Below are positions 8,722 to 18,344 of a stretch of 64,000 nt of DNA, piece after piece. Under the pieces are notes generated by a model that was given only the letters and a program-made list of their open reading frames with translations, was not told the origin of the DNA and ran no database searches. The first letter of the stretch is position 1; every line of letters begins with the position of its first letter. Position numbers and translations under genes: made by a program. Source of the stretch: Lachnospiraceae bacterium (GTDB lineage Bacteria; Bacillota; Clostridia; Lachnospirales; Lachnospiraceae); contig JAGAYR010000002.1 in assembly GCA_017940415.1 (NCBI GenBank), forward strand, positions 1 through 64,000. Reading direction: 5' to 3'.

Positions 8722-10589
8722 TATTCAACTGTTACTGATTTTGCAAGGTTTCTGGGCTTGTCCACATCAAGGCCCTTGGCTACGGATACGTAATATCCGA
8801 GGAGCTGAAGGGGAATGACCGCAAGGCTTGCCGCAAAATGAGGATCAACCTTGGGGATGTATGTGACGAAATCACATGTATCCTCGGTCTTGTAATTACC
8901 TACCGAAGTAAGTCCGAAGAGGTAAGCACCTCTTGCTTTACATTCAACCATGTTGCTGATGGTCTTCTCATAGAGATCTGGCTGAGTAAGAGATCCTACG
9001 ACAAGGGTTCCGTCCTCAATGAGGGAAATGGTTCCGTGTTTGAGTTCTCCCGCAGCATAAGCTTCTGAGTGGATGTAACTGATCTCCTTGAGCTTAAGGC
9101 TTCCTTCGAGAGATAATGCGTAATCGATTCCTCTTCCTATGAAGAAGATATCGTGAGCATTGGCATACTTGGCTGCAAACCACTGGATTCTTTCTTTATC
9201 GAGAAGGATGTTTCCGATCTTATCGGGTATGGTCAGCATCTCTTCGATAAGGTTCTTGTATTTCTCATCATCTATCGTTCCACGAACCTTGGCAAATTCG
9301 ATGGCAAGGCAGTACATTGCGACGAGCTGTGCGGAATATGCCTTGGTAGTTGCAACGGAGATTTCAGGACCCGCAAGGGTGTAGAAGACATTGTCTGCCT
9401 CTCTTGCGATGGATGAACCCATTACGTTAACGATTCCAAGAGTATTGATTCCGTTCGCCTTAGCTTCTCTGAGGGCTGCAAGTGAATCCGCAGTCTCACC
9501 GGACTGGCTTATTACAATAACAAGCTGGTTCTTATCAAGTATGGGCTTTCTGTATCTGAACTCACTTGCAAGCTCCACTCTTACGGGGATTCTTGCAAGG
9601 TCTTCCATAACATACTGTCCGACCATTCCTACATGCCATGCAGATCCACAGGCAACTATAGTGATCTGTGAAGTATTCTTGATATCTTCTTCGGTAAGTC
9701 CCACATTGCTAAGATCAATCTTGCCGTTCTTAACCACGCTGGTAAGAGTATCCTCAACAGCCTTGGGCTGCTCATGGATCTCTTTGATCATGAAGTGCTC
9801 GAATCCGCCCTTCTCGGCAGCCTCGGCATCCCAATTGATCTCGGTGAGTTCCTTCTGAATCTCGTCTCCGTCAAGGTTATAGAAGGTAGCCTTGCCGTCT
9901 GAGAGCTTAGCCATCTCCATGTTTCCGATATAGTAAACCTGTCTGGTGTACCTAAGGATTGCGGGAACATCGGATGCAATATAGCAGTCACCATCAGCGA
10001 TACCGATGATCATGGGGCTTTCTTTTCTGGCAACCCAGATCTCATTGGGATGGTCCTTGAACATGACCTCAAGAGCATAGGAGCCTCTTACTCTGACCAT
10101 GGTCTTGGCAATGGCATCCACAGGACCAATCTGATATTTCTTATAGTAGTAATCTATAAGCTTTATAACAACTTCGGTATCGGTCTCTGAATAGAACTGA
10201 TATCCGTGCTTCAAAAGCTTATCCCTAAGTTCCTGATAATTTTCGATGATTCCGTTGTGAACACCCACGACATCACTTTCAACGGGACCTGATCCGGATC
10301 TGGAGCAGTTACCGCTGACATGGGGATGAGCGTTGATCTGGCTTGGTGCTCCGTGGGTTGCCCATCTGGTATGTCCGATACCGCAATTTCCCTTGAGGGC
10401 TCTTCCGCCGTCAATTTTATCGGAAAGCTCTTTGAGTTTTCCCTTTTCCTTAACAACCTCAGCAAGGGCATCGCCGTCTCTTACGGCAAGTCCCGCCGAG
10501 TCATATCCTCTGTATTCAAGCTTGGCAAGTCCGTCGAGAAGAATTGGAGCCGCCTGCTTCTTACCTACATATCCTACTATTCCGCACAT
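8721..10589 (-). CDS. glmS: Glutamine-fructose-6-phosphate aminotransferase
   Basis: GlmS converts fructose-6-phosphate and glutamine to glucosamine-6-phosphate, the first step to UDP-GlcNAc for peptidoglycan and surface glycans. The 622-residue protein starts MCGIVGYVG, so the nucleophilic Cys1 of the N-terminal glutaminase is in place after Met removal. Two SIS sugar-isomerase domains follow (QSGETADSLAALREA near residue 360 and the AAGELKHG region near 500), ending in the usual KSVTVE. A TATAAT box at 10624-10629 lies upstream. The 72-bp intergenic leader is too short for a glmS ribozyme, and I see no ribozyme-like sequence there. Confidence 0.95.
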   Translation of the reverse strand: MCGIVGYVGKKQAAPILLDGLAKLEYRGYDSAGLAVRDGDALAEVVKEKGKLKELSDKIDGGRALKGNCGIGHTRWATHGAPSQINAHPHVSGNCSRSGSGPVESDVVGVHNGIIENYQELRDKLLKHGYQFYSETDTEVVIKLIDYYYKKYQIGPVDAIAKTMVRVRGSYALEVMFKDHPNEIWVARKESPMIIGIADGDCYIASDVPAILRYTRQVYYIGNMEMAKLSDGKATFYNLDGDEIQKELTEINWDAEAAEKGGFEHFMIKEIHEQPKAVEDTLTSVVKNGKIDLSNVGLTEEDIKNTSQITIVACGSAWHVGMVGQYVMEDLARIPVRVELASEFRYRKPILDKNQLVIVISQSGETADSLAALREAKANGINTLGIVNVMGSSIAREADNVFYTLAGPEISVATTKAYSAQLVAMYCLAIEFAKVRGTIDDEKYKNLIEEMLTIPDKIGNILLDKERIQWFAAKYANAHDIFFIGRGIDYALSLEGSLKLKEISYIHSEAYAAGELKHGTISLIEDGTLVVGSLTQPDLYEKTISNMVECKARGAYLFGLTSVGNYKTEDTCDFVTYIPKVDPHFAASLAVIPLQLLGYYVSVAKGLDVDKPRNLAKSVTVE

Positions 10590-10661
10590 ATATGCTTTCT
10601 CTCTTTCAAATAAGTGATGACTTATTATACTCTGTTTGTCAAAATATTGCTAATTTTTGGT

Positions 10662-11798
10662 CTATTTCAGGTAACTACCGGTATCTATGGCTATGGTTTC
10701 CGAGAAGGTCATTACGTTAGAACTTACGTGATAATGCTCATCTCCGAATAAGAATCTGTGAAGTTCTATTACATTGGCCTCAAGGCTTAAGGGAATTACG
10801 CAATCCCCCTTGGCAGGAAGGTTGGCAGCCCCCATCATATCCATGGAAGGGAAGCCGCCTTCTTTGACGATCTTATAATCCGAAATGTTCAGTATCATAT
10901 TAAGGAAGGTCTTCTCATCAATACTTGTATAGGTGTAATTCATTACATCCGTAAACACATTGGTGAGGGTGGCCGCATCCTTTTCCTTGGCTGCTTCCAT
11001 GATGGCTTTGACCACTTCCTGCTGTCTCTTGGTTCTGGCAAAGTCATTTCCTGCGGTGTATCTGATCCTGCAATATGCCGATACCTGCATTCCGTTAAGG
11101 AGCTGGTAACCGGTTTCTCTGACAGGAACTATCTGGTCCTCGGGAACGCCGATTGCCTGTGCTACGGCGATCTGATAATTGTTCAAATGGTCGATCTCGT
11201 CGGATTCCACGTTGATCATGATACCGCCAAGGTCATCGACCACAGTGGCAAGGGCCTTATAGCTTACGGTGACCCAGTAGGTGATATTAAGGTCCAGATT
11301 GGCATTAAGCATAGTGACGGCCTGAGTGGCACCGCCCTTTGCATAAGCAGCATTACATTTATTGTAGGAATCATTTCCGAGATTAAGATAGGTGTCACGA
11401 TAGACGGATACCAACGTAACCTCGCCGGTAGCATTGTTGATGCTGGCGATCATTATGGTATCGCTTCTGTAACCCTTGAGAAGATCCGAGCCCTTGGTAC
11501 TTAAAGCGTCAACGCCGAAAAGAGCGATATTGGTATATCCCTCCATTGAGCCGCCTTCCTCGGAAGCTTTGACCACATTGTCCGAAATTCCGATAGAGGA
11601 CGGATCGATATTCTGAGCGTCGGCATATATGGGGCCTTTGTCATAATCGTTTTCGGTGTGCTTCATAACATAATACAGAACACCGATCATAGCGATTATT
11701 ATCATGATCTCTATGACAAAGACAGCCATCTTTCTTCTAGTCCTGACCTGAGAAGAAAAACCACCGGGCCTATTAGTTTTTGGGGAATCTTTAGTCAT
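10662..11798 (-). CDS. LytR-CpsA-Psr (LCP) family glycopolymer transferase
   Basis: LCP proteins attach lipid-linked glycopolymers (teichoic acids, capsules) to peptidoglycan outside the membrane. This 378-residue protein has a short basic N-terminus, one membrane segment at about residues 25-46, then the LCP domain. Typical stretches are RSDTIMIASI, TLVSVYRDTY, the DDLGGI motif and the FARTKRQQEVVKAIM pattern. Its place at the edge of a surface-polysaccharide cluster supports the role. The ATG at 11798 has no ribosome site. The promoter -10 box ends 9 bp upstream of it, suggesting a leaderless transcript; otherwise Met24 (MAVFVIEIM), behind a weak AGAAG, could be used. Confidence 0.88.
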   Translation of the reverse strand: MTKDSPKTNRPGGFSSQVRTRRKMAVFVIEIMIIIAMIGVLYYVMKHTENDYDKGPIYADAQNIDPSSIGISDNVVKASEEGGSMEGYTNIALFGVDALSTKGSDLLKGYRSDTIMIASINNATGEVTLVSVYRDTYLNLGNDSYNKCNAAYAKGGATQAVTMLNANLDLNITYWVTVSYKALATVVDDLGGIMINVESDEIDHLNNYQIAVAQAIGVPEDQIVPVRETGYQLLNGMQVSAYCRIRYTAGNDFARTKRQQEVVKAIMEAAKEKDAATLTNVFTDVMNYTYTSIDEKTFLNMILNISDYKIVKEGGFPSMDMMGAANLPAKGDCVIPLSLEANVIELHRFLFGDEHYHVSSNVMTFSETIAIDTGSYLK

Positions 11799-11807
11799 GC
11801 AATGACG

Positions 11808-11836
11808 ATTGTACCGCGAAAGAACCCGCGAGACAA
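11808..11836 (-). promoter_or_regulatory. Promoter of the LCP gene, -10 box next to the ATG
   Basis: The -35 box TTGTCT (11831-11836) and -10 box TACAAT (11808-11813) are 17 bp apart on the minus strand. Only 9 bp separate the -10 box from the ATG at 11798, so the transcript would begin at or within about 3 nt of the start codon. Confidence 0.6.
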
Positions 11837-11857
11837 TCTTAGAATCTTAATATTCTG

Positions 11858-12832
11858 TTAAGTATCTTTAATTACATAGAATATATTTTTAAGAAGAGTA
11901 AGCTCGATGACGAAGAGTCTGGGAATAATCTTGGTAAATCCCTTGTAGCGGTTTCCACGGCCTTTACCGAAGCACTTTCCGAAGCCCTGAGCAAGTCCCT
12001 TCAAATAGTCCCTGCCAAGTCCTTTCTTAATAAAGAAAGCGGTCTTTACGATGAAGCCCGCAAGAAGCAACGGAAAGTTAAATAACAACTGTAACAACGA
12101 CATGTTCTTGTAAAGCACATATATGTTATTTGAAGCCGAATAAATTACCTTACGGCTGTTATATTTGCTTCCGGTGGAGGCACTGCCGAAGTGTTTGACT
12201 ATTGCATTAGGATCATAGGTGTTATGATACCCCGCAAGGATTGCTCTCCAGCATACATCCAGATCTTCCAGATACATGAAGTGAACAGGGTCAAAATAAC
12301 CTATGATATCAAATATCTCTTTCCTGTAGATTGCAGCACCGGCGCAGGATGAGAAGACTTTGCAGCTTTTGGAAAATCCCTTTGCAGACTTTCCTCTTCC
12401 CCTTGCTCTCGTCCATCCGAGAGCACAGTAAATGTCTCCGGCGGAGTCCATTATATTCTCATCATCCCAGGTTCTCATGGAAGCAGAAACCGAGAAACAC
12501 TTGTTATCCTTCTTGATAGCATTATAAAGATTCTGGACGAATCCCGGCTTGGCTATGGTGTCATTATTGAGGAGAAGAACATAGGGAGTTTCGCTTGCTT
12601 TAATACCGGCATTGACTGCAGCACTGAATCCACCATTCTCACTAAGCTCGATCATTTTAACGCCCGGATAGGATTTTACTATCTCGCGGCTTGAGTCAGT
12701 AGAGCAATCGTCAACAACTATGATATCATATGTTATTGCTGCATTCTGAACAGAAGGGGCGATGGAATCAAGGCATCCCTTCAGATACTTCTCACCGTTA
12801 TAATTTGGAATAACAACAGTAACCTTATTCAT
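11858..12832 (-). CDS. GT2 family glycosyltransferase
   Basis: This 324-residue protein is a GT-A fold inverting glycosyltransferase of family 2. It opens with VTVVIPNYNGEKYLKGCLDSI, has the nucleotide-sugar binding VVDDCSTDSS and a DLDVCWRA motif near residue 190 typical of rhamnosyl-like GT2 enzymes. The C-terminal 100 residues contain a hydrophobic segment (LLFNFPLLLAGFIVKTAFFI) and a basic end, so it is probably membrane-associated. The start overlaps the end of the next GT2 gene upstream by 8 bp. Sugar and acceptor cannot be read from the sequence, although RmlABC nearby makes rhamnose transfer plausible. Confidence 0.85.
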   Translation of the reverse strand: MNKVTVVIPNYNGEKYLKGCLDSIAPSVQNAAITYDIIVVDDCSTDSSREIVKSYPGVKMIELSENGGFSAAVNAGIKASETPYVLLLNNDTIAKPGFVQNLYNAIKKDNKCFSVSASMRTWDDENIMDSAGDIYCALGWTRARGRGKSAKGFSKSCKVFSSCAGAAIYRKEIFDIIGYFDPVHFMYLEDLDVCWRAILAGYHNTYDPNAIVKHFGSASTGSKYNSRKVIYSASNNIYVLYKNMSLLQLLFNFPLLLAGFIVKTAFFIKKGLGRDYLKGLAQGFGKCFGKGRGNRYKGFTKIIPRLFVIELTLLKNIFYVIKDT

Positions 12833-14234
12833 GCGACTTTACCTGCCAGCTCGGATAGTACAGCATTCCGTATCCAAGCTCTCTGATACGTTTAGACAAT
12901 TCGAGACTGAGCTTCTTTATATCCGCATCCTCCGGAAGAGATTTGACATCGAATATCTTCTCTCCCTCCTGAGGAGGTCTTCCGTTTTCATGAGGTCTCA
13001 TTGAAACGGTTCCCGGAGTTCTGTGCTCCGAGTATTTAACTCCGGTGAACTTATAGAACTCATCCCAAAGCTCGGGATTAAGTCTGATACATCTTATATC
13101 AAGTGCCTGAGCAGACTGCTGACAGACAGCTCTATGGAAGTAACCTGTATACCCTACCGGGAGTCCTTCATAAAGAACAGTACCGTCGGCATTCATAATA
13201 CCGCCTGTTATTTTGCCTCTGTGAGGTTCTGATACCACTCTTCCGCCCACGGCTCCCAAATCTTTTCTCTGGGAGAAAATATCTTCTTTGTAGCGGAATT
13301 CATAATATCCCACATTTCTCAGATTATATACATCGGCTTTTATTCCCAGAGCTTCGGCATGTTCTGACAGGGCTTTTACTCCGGCCTCATATGCATAGAG
13401 CTTTGCCTCGGTATTGGAAGCACTTGACCCCGGACTTGTTCTCCAATGATACAGGATCTGGGGAACATGACTGAAGGTGGCTCCTTCCCTTACGGCTCTC
13501 AGAAGCAGATCGAAATCCTGTGCTCCGTCAAGCTCCGGTTTGAAACGAAGCTTCTTAAGAAGGCCCGACTTCATCACAGTTAAATGACATATGTAATTAT
13601 TATTTAATAACAGCTCGGGATCAAAGTCCGGCTTGGAATTCCGCTCTGTAAAGGACTTTCCATCCCAACCTGTTTTATCTTCGTCAGAATAAATAACATC
13701 AGGTTCTTTTGAACACCTCTTTTTATAACTGATGATATTTTCAATAATCCTAAGGAATGCATCCGGGGTAAGAAGATCGTCATGATCCAGAAGAGCTATA
13801 TAGTCTCCGGTTGCTTCCTCAAGTGCTGCATTGGTATTTTCAGAGATACCTTTATTCTCAGATAACCCAAGATATTTAATTCTCTTATCGGATTTTGAGT
13901 CACAGATTGCTCTCAGAATTGCCTTATCATCCGAAGCATCCGCGATGATAAGTTCCAGATTGTCGTATGCCTGGGTAAGAACGCTGTCCAGCATTCCCTC
14001 GAATCCGAACGGATCCGTATTGTATGCAGGCACGACAATAGAGATAAGAGGGCGGTAAGTTAAATTATCCGCCAGCTTCTTAAAAACTTCCAAGTCTCTT
14101 TCTGTAGGCATAACATAATCAGACCCCCTGAGTTTTCTGATGGAAAAACTCTCGGAGATCTCATTGATTCCGGCACGGATGCCGTTACGTTTCATGAAGC
14201 CAAGGCTCCTTGATGCTACAGATAATATGTCCAT
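12825..14234 (-). CDS. GT2 family glycosyltransferase
   Basis: This 469-residue protein has a GT2 domain from about residue 62 (ISIVVPAYNTDPFGFEGM), with nucleotide-binding and metal-binding stretches (IIADASDD, ALLDHDDLL) and DGAQDFDLLLRA further on. About 60 N-terminal residues and a 170-residue C-terminal part are outside the core. It resembles O-antigen/rhamnan biosynthesis transferases. It is translationally coupled to the downstream GT2 by an 8-bp overlap. A palindromic repeat (14246-14334) separates it from the phosphoglucomutase gene upstream. The specific linkage made is unknown. Confidence 0.83.
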   Translation of the reverse strand: MDILSVASRSLGFMKRNGIRAGINEISESFSIRKLRGSDYVMPTERDLEVFKKLADNLTYRPLISIVVPAYNTDPFGFEGMLDSVLTQAYDNLELIIADASDDKAILRAICDSKSDKRIKYLGLSENKGISENTNAALEEATGDYIALLDHDDLLTPDAFLRIIENIISYKKRCSKEPDVIYSDEDKTGWDGKSFTERNSKPDFDPELLLNNNYICHLTVMKSGLLKKLRFKPELDGAQDFDLLLRAVREGATFSHVPQILYHWRTSPGSSASNTEAKLYAYEAGVKALSEHAEALGIKADVYNLRNVGYYEFRYKEDIFSQRKDLGAVGGRVVSEPHRGKITGGIMNADGTVLYEGLPVGYTGYFHRAVCQQSAQALDIRCIRLNPELWDEFYKFTGVKYSEHRTPGTVSMRPHENGRPPQEGEKIFDVKSLPEDADIKKLSLELSKRIRELGYGMLYYPSWQVKSHE

Positions 14235-14245
14235 ATTTTTTCCAA

Positions 14246-14334
14246 GTGACAGTTGGGGACGCTACTATTTTGTCATCTGAGTGGCTGCAACTGCAGTCAC
14301 TCAGATGACAAAATAGTAGCGTCCCCTCCGTCAC
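14246..14334. repeat. 89-bp near-perfect palindrome, GGGGACGC family
   Basis: The whole interval folds on itself: GTGACAGTTGGGGACGCTAC at the left matches the complement of the right end, and the centre is CTGCAACTGCAG with flanking ACTCAGATGACA arms. It fills the gap between pgm and the GT2 gene. The right end, GGTGAC read on the minus strand, starts immediately after the pgm stop codon TAA. It looks like a minimal REP-pair or MITE with two inverted copies of one unit. Confidence 0.85.
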
Positions 14335-14335
14335 C

Positions 14336-16063
14336 TTATGCAAATGCTTTTACTGCTTCTGTAAGTGCCTTGCTCTTAGCCTCGGCATCTTCGATACTGG
14401 TTCCCTTAACTCCCATGTAGAACTTAATCTTGGGCTCGGTACCGGAAGGTCTTACGCAGCACCAGTTGTCATCGGGAAGTTCGAAATAAAGTACATTTGA
14501 GGAAGGAAGTCCGGTTGTGGTCTTCTCTCCGCTCTTCATATCAAGGATCACATCCTGCTTGTAATCTCTGAATCTGAGAACCTCAAGGTCTCCGAAAGCC
14601 TTGGGAGGATCGTTTCTGAGCTTGTCCATAAGAGCTGCGATCTGAGTAGCGCCCTCTGCGCCCTTCATGGTAAGGGTGAACTGTGTCTCCTTGAAATATC
14701 CGTATTTCTCGTATAGTTCGATCATGAAATCCCAAAGAGTCTTGCCCTGCTTCTTAAGCCAGGAAGCAACCTCACAGAGCATCTCTACGGCTACGATTGC
14801 ATCCTTATCACGGGCATGGGTTCCCACGAGACATCCGTAAGACTCTTCAAGACCGAATACGTAGTTATTGTCCTTATTTCCGTTCTGCTCGAATATCTTG
14901 ATCTGCTCTCCGATATACTTAAATCCGGTGAGAACCTCGATGAGCTTAACGTCATATGCCTTGGTCATGTGGAAGGTCATATTGGTGGTAACAATGGTGG
15001 TTACCAGGGTAGGATTTGAAGGCATGGTTCCCATTGCGGTACGTTCTCTTAAGATATACTCAGCAATGAGCATTCCGGACATGTTACCGGTAAATGCAAC
15101 ATACTCGCCGGTCTTGGAATCCTTTGCATATACTCCAAGACGATCCGCATCGGGATCGGTTGCAAGTACGATATCCGCATCCTTCTCTTTAGCCAGCCTA
15201 AGAGCATACTCGAAAGCTGCGGGATCTTCGGGATTGGGATATGCAAGGGTGGTGAACTCGGGATCGGGTCCCACCTGCTCGGGAACTACATATACATTCT
15301 TATATCCGAGTTCCTCAAGGATTCTTCTTACGGGCTTATTACCGGTTCCGCAGAAAGGTGTGTAGACGATCTTAATGTCGCCTGCAACTTCCTTGATAAT
15401 CTCGGGATGGAGGCTCTGCTTCTTGAGCTCTACCATGTATTTGTCATCGATTTCCTTACCGATGGAGATGTAAAGTCCTGCCTTAACAGCCTCATCCTTA
15501 TCCATGGTCTTGCAATCGCTGTACTCTTTGATGGCGAATACTTCGCCGATTATTCCGGTATCGTGAGGAGGGGTTACCTGAGCACCGTCCTCCCAGTAAA
15601 CCTTATATCCGTTGTATTCGGGGGGATTATGGCTTGCGGTGATGTTGATTCCCGCGGTGCATCCAAGTTCCCTGAGGGCAAATGAAAGCTCGGGAGTGGG
15701 TCTGAGCTCATCAAATACATAAGCCTTGATTCCGTTAGCTGCAAGGCAAAGCGCTGCAACATCCGCAAACTCGGGGCTCATACGACGGCAGTCGAATGAA
15801 ATGGCAACGCCCTTAGCCTGAGTTCCGGCCTTAAGAATGTAATTAGCAAGTCCCTGGGTTGCCTTTCTTACGGTATATACGTTCATACGGTTGGAACCTG
15901 CGCCGATAACGCCGCGAAGTCCGCCGGTTCCGAATTCGAGTTCTCTGTAGAAACGATCCTCGATCTCCTTATCATCATTTGCAATGGCACGAAGCTCCTC
16001 TTTGGTGGCCTCGTCGAAATACGCATCTCCAAGCCACTTTTCATATTCTTCTCTGTAACCCAT
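14336..16063 (-). CDS. pgm: Phosphoglucomutase/phosphomannomutase
   Basis: This 575-residue alpha-D-phosphohexomutase interconverts glucose-6-phosphate and glucose-1-phosphate, the precursor that RmlA uses nearby. The catalytic phosphoserine loop is GINITASHNPPEYNG near residue 140, the metal site DPDADRLG lies near 300, and the C-terminal phosphate-binding RPSGTEPKIKFY is near 545. Length and architecture match the PgcA type of Firmicutes rather than the 450-residue ManB/GlmM type. The stop codon TAA abuts a palindromic repeat. The gene is 55 bp downstream of the wzt-like gene. Confidence 0.92.
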   Translation of the reverse strand: MGYREEYEKWLGDAYFDEATKEELRAIANDDKEIEDRFYRELEFGTGGLRGVIGAGSNRMNVYTVRKATQGLANYILKAGTQAKGVAISFDCRRMSPEFADVAALCLAANGIKAYVFDELRPTPELSFALRELGCTAGINITASHNPPEYNGYKVYWEDGAQVTPPHDTGIIGEVFAIKEYSDCKTMDKDEAVKAGLYISIGKEIDDKYMVELKKQSLHPEIIKEVAGDIKIVYTPFCGTGNKPVRRILEELGYKNVYVVPEQVGPDPEFTTLAYPNPEDPAAFEYALRLAKEKDADIVLATDPDADRLGVYAKDSKTGEYVAFTGNMSGMLIAEYILRERTAMGTMPSNPTLVTTIVTTNMTFHMTKAYDVKLIEVLTGFKYIGEQIKIFEQNGNKDNNYVFGLEESYGCLVGTHARDKDAIVAVEMLCEVASWLKKQGKTLWDFMIELYEKYGYFKETQFTLTMKGAEGATQIAALMDKLRNDPPKAFGDLEVLRFRDYKQDVILDMKSGEKTTTGLPSSNVLYFELPDDNWCCVRPSGTEPKIKFYMGVKGTSIEDAEAKSKALTEAVKAFA

Positions 16064-16118
16064 GCTATCCTCCTATCTGTTAAAAGGCTGTTCAGCCTCA
16101 TGATACAACTTTTAAAAT

Positions 16119-17339
16119 CTATTTTCTACTTACGGTGATCTTATAGTCACTGTCGAAGAATCCCACAGTATCGGAATCCGAAATGACGTTAATGCTTAAG
16201 ATATCGTAGAGTCTGTGGTATACGGTGAATTCACCCTTTTCAAATCCTGTGCATCCGAGGGATACCAAATACTCACCACCCTGGAGCATCATCTTCTGTT
16301 TAAACTCCAGTTCGATGACATCACCCTTTTTAACACTCTCGGAAAAGGTCTTGCTCACAAGGGTATTGGTTCCGGTGATCTCAACGCCTCTTACATTCTT
16401 AAGAGAGCATGCAAATATGGGAGCGTCGATATCCTCGTTAACGGTAACTTTCATGCGGACAGAATATTCCGTTCCCTTTTCAACCGCATTGGTAACATTA
16501 CCGTTCTTATCCACGACCTTGTACTCACTTATGGTGGCTTTACCGTTTCCGTACTCAAGAACGTCGTTGTCCTTGGTCTCTACGATATGAACATCCTTAC
16601 CGCCTGCAAGTATCTGCTTGTATTTATCGATCATCTCCTTGGGAGAACCGTTTCCGATCATCTCACCCTGATTCAGGAGATAAACCCTGTCGCAGTATCT
16701 GGAGATGGAACTGAGGTCATGGCTAACGAAGAGAATGGTCTTTCCCTTCTTCTTAAATTCCTCGAACTTCCTGTAGCACTTTGCCTGGAAGAATACATCT
16801 CCTACGCTGAGCGCTTCATCTACGATAAGAATCTCAGGATCAATATTAATTGAAACAGCAAATGCAAGACGAACGAACATTCCGCTGGAATAGGTCTTGC
16901 AGGGCTGATATACGTAATCTCCGATATCCGCAAAAGCCAGAATATCATCCAGTTTCTTATCTATCTCTTCCTTGGAAAAACCCATCATGGTTCCGTTGAG
17001 ATAGACATTCTCGATGCCGTTGTAATCCATGTTGAAACCGGCACCAAGTTCAAGAAGTGCTGAGATTCTTCCGTTGACGGATACCTCTCCGGATGTGGGA
17101 GTAAGAACTCCGGTAAGGATCTTAAGAAGCGTTGACTTACCGGATCCGTTTGTTCCGATGATTCCTACGGTCTCACCCTTCTTTACTTCAAAATCAACTC
17201 CCTTGAGAGCATAGTGATATTTAAATCGCTCTTTTTTACCCGCAAGTCCGAATGCATCCAGCACGCGGTCACGGTTATGCTCATAGAGCTTGTATTTTTT
17301 TTCAATTTTCGAAGCACTGATGGCAAATTCTTCGGACAT
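16119..17339 (-). CDS. wzt: Polysaccharide ABC exporter, ATP-binding subunit (Wzt type)
   Basis: This 406-residue ATPase powers export of a lipid-linked polysaccharide or teichoic acid. Residues 1 to about 245 are the nucleotide-binding domain: Walker A GTNGSGKST, signature YSSGMFVRLAFA and Walker B ILIVDEALSVGD, the DEALSVGD form typical of Wzt/TagH. Residues about 265-406 form a beta-rich C-terminal domain like the carbohydrate-binding Wzt domain, which recognises a capped glycan before export. It lies 8 bp downstream of its permease partner at 17348-18343. Confidence 0.9.
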   Translation of the reverse strand: MSEEFAISASKIEKKYKLYEHNRDRVLDAFGLAGKKERFKYHYALKGVDFEVKKGETVGIIGTNGSGKSTLLKILTGVLTPTSGEVSVNGRISALLELGAGFNMDYNGIENVYLNGTMMGFSKEEIDKKLDDILAFADIGDYVYQPCKTYSSGMFVRLAFAVSINIDPEILIVDEALSVGDVFFQAKCYRKFEEFKKKGKTILFVSHDLSSISRYCDRVYLLNQGEMIGNGSPKEMIDKYKQILAGGKDVHIVETKDNDVLEYGNGKATISEYKVVDKNGNVTNAVEKGTEYSVRMKVTVNEDIDAPIFACSLKNVRGVEITGTNTLVSKTFSESVKKGDVIELEFKQKMMLQGGEYLVSLGCTGFEKGEFTVYHRLYDILSINVISDSDTVGFFDSDYKITVSRK

Positions 17340-17347
17340 TTACGCTC

Positions 17348-18343
17348 CTACAATACATCCGCAAAGTGCGGCTTAAGTCTCTTATATACTATTGCACCGA
17401 ATCCGAACAGGATCGCTGTTATTACCCAGAAATATACGGTAGAGAAAAATCTTTCGAAGAACCAGACTCTTCCGTATATGGCATCCCTGTATCCGGTTAC
17501 GATATAGATAACGGGATTTAATTTCATGATAGACACAAGCATGGGATGGTTCTGAAGCTGGTCTATGCTCCACATGATGGGAGTTGCCCATACAAGGATC
17601 TGAAGCAGGACTCCTATGAGCTGACCCAGGTCTCTTATGAATACGATGACACTGCAGGTGGTATAGCAGATTGCAAGTACCAGCACAAATGTGCAGAAGG
17701 TGTAATAGATCATCTGTATCCAGTATATGTTGGGATAATATCCACTGATAATGGCAGTTGCCATGAGGAGCACGATGAAGAATGCATGTGTCATAAGTGC
17801 GGCAACTACTTTGATGATGGGAAGAATACTTATCTTGAATACGACTTTCTTAACGAGATAGGAATACTCCATAAGTGCACTTGTTCCCGTAGAAAGTGCT
17901 TCACTGAAGAAGAACCAGGGAACCATTCCGCAGGTAAGGAAGAGTACGAAGGGGACATCGGATCCGCTGGATCTTGCACCCTTCATAATGGTTCCGAACA
18001 CGAAATTGTAAAGTGCTATGGTAACAAGGGGCTGAATGAATGCCCAAATGGCACCCATGTAAGAACCTGCATAACGTCTTTTGAAATCATTGCCCGCGAG
18101 CTTTATGATCAGTCTTCTGTTCTGCCAGATCTCCACAGGCAAGGTAACGATCTTATCAAATTTCAAAGCAAAAAATATAGCGGCACAGATAATTACTCCG
18201 ACTGAAATAGTCTTCTTGATGTTTTCGTAATTTCTCTCCGCTTCCGGATTGGTATGTAAAACAACCACCGCGGCAAGTGTAGCTAAGATGAACACTACCA
18301 CGGTGATGATTATCTTTTTCTTTTTTAAAACAGCTTCAAGCAT
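17348..18343 (-). CDS. wzm: Polysaccharide ABC exporter, permease subunit (Wzm type)
   Basis: This 331-residue ABC-2 permease forms the membrane channel for Wzt. The usual start of the family, an amphipathic segment leading to LAGNDFKRRYAGSYMGAIWA, appears only at about residue 80. Before it there are two additional hydrophobic segments (about 10-28 and 47-60) after a lysine-rich start, so the protein has an N-terminal extension of about 70 residues. Six family-typical membrane helices follow. The gene starts right after rmlC (1-bp gap) and is tightly followed by wzt. Confidence 0.88.
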   Translation of the reverse strand: MLEAVLKKKKIIITVVVFILATLAAVVVLHTNPEAERNYENIKKTISVGVIICAAIFFALKFDKIVTLPVEIWQNRRLIIKLAGNDFKRRYAGSYMGAIWAFIQPLVTIALYNFVFGTIMKGARSSGSDVPFVLFLTCGMVPWFFFSEALSTGTSALMEYSYLVKKVVFKISILPIIKVVAALMTHAFFIVLLMATAIISGYYPNIYWIQMIYYTFCTFVLVLAICYTTCSVIVFIRDLGQLIGVLLQILVWATPIMWSIDQLQNHPMLVSIMKLNPVIYIVTGYRDAIYGRVWFFERFFSTVYFWVITAILFGFGAIVYKRLKPHFADVL

Positions 18344-18344
18344 A

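Noticed and set aside
10590-10661. Possible glmS ribozyme or riboswitch upstream of glmS
   Set aside because: The gap is only 72 bp and shows none of the expected structure; a ribozyme needs about 150 nt.
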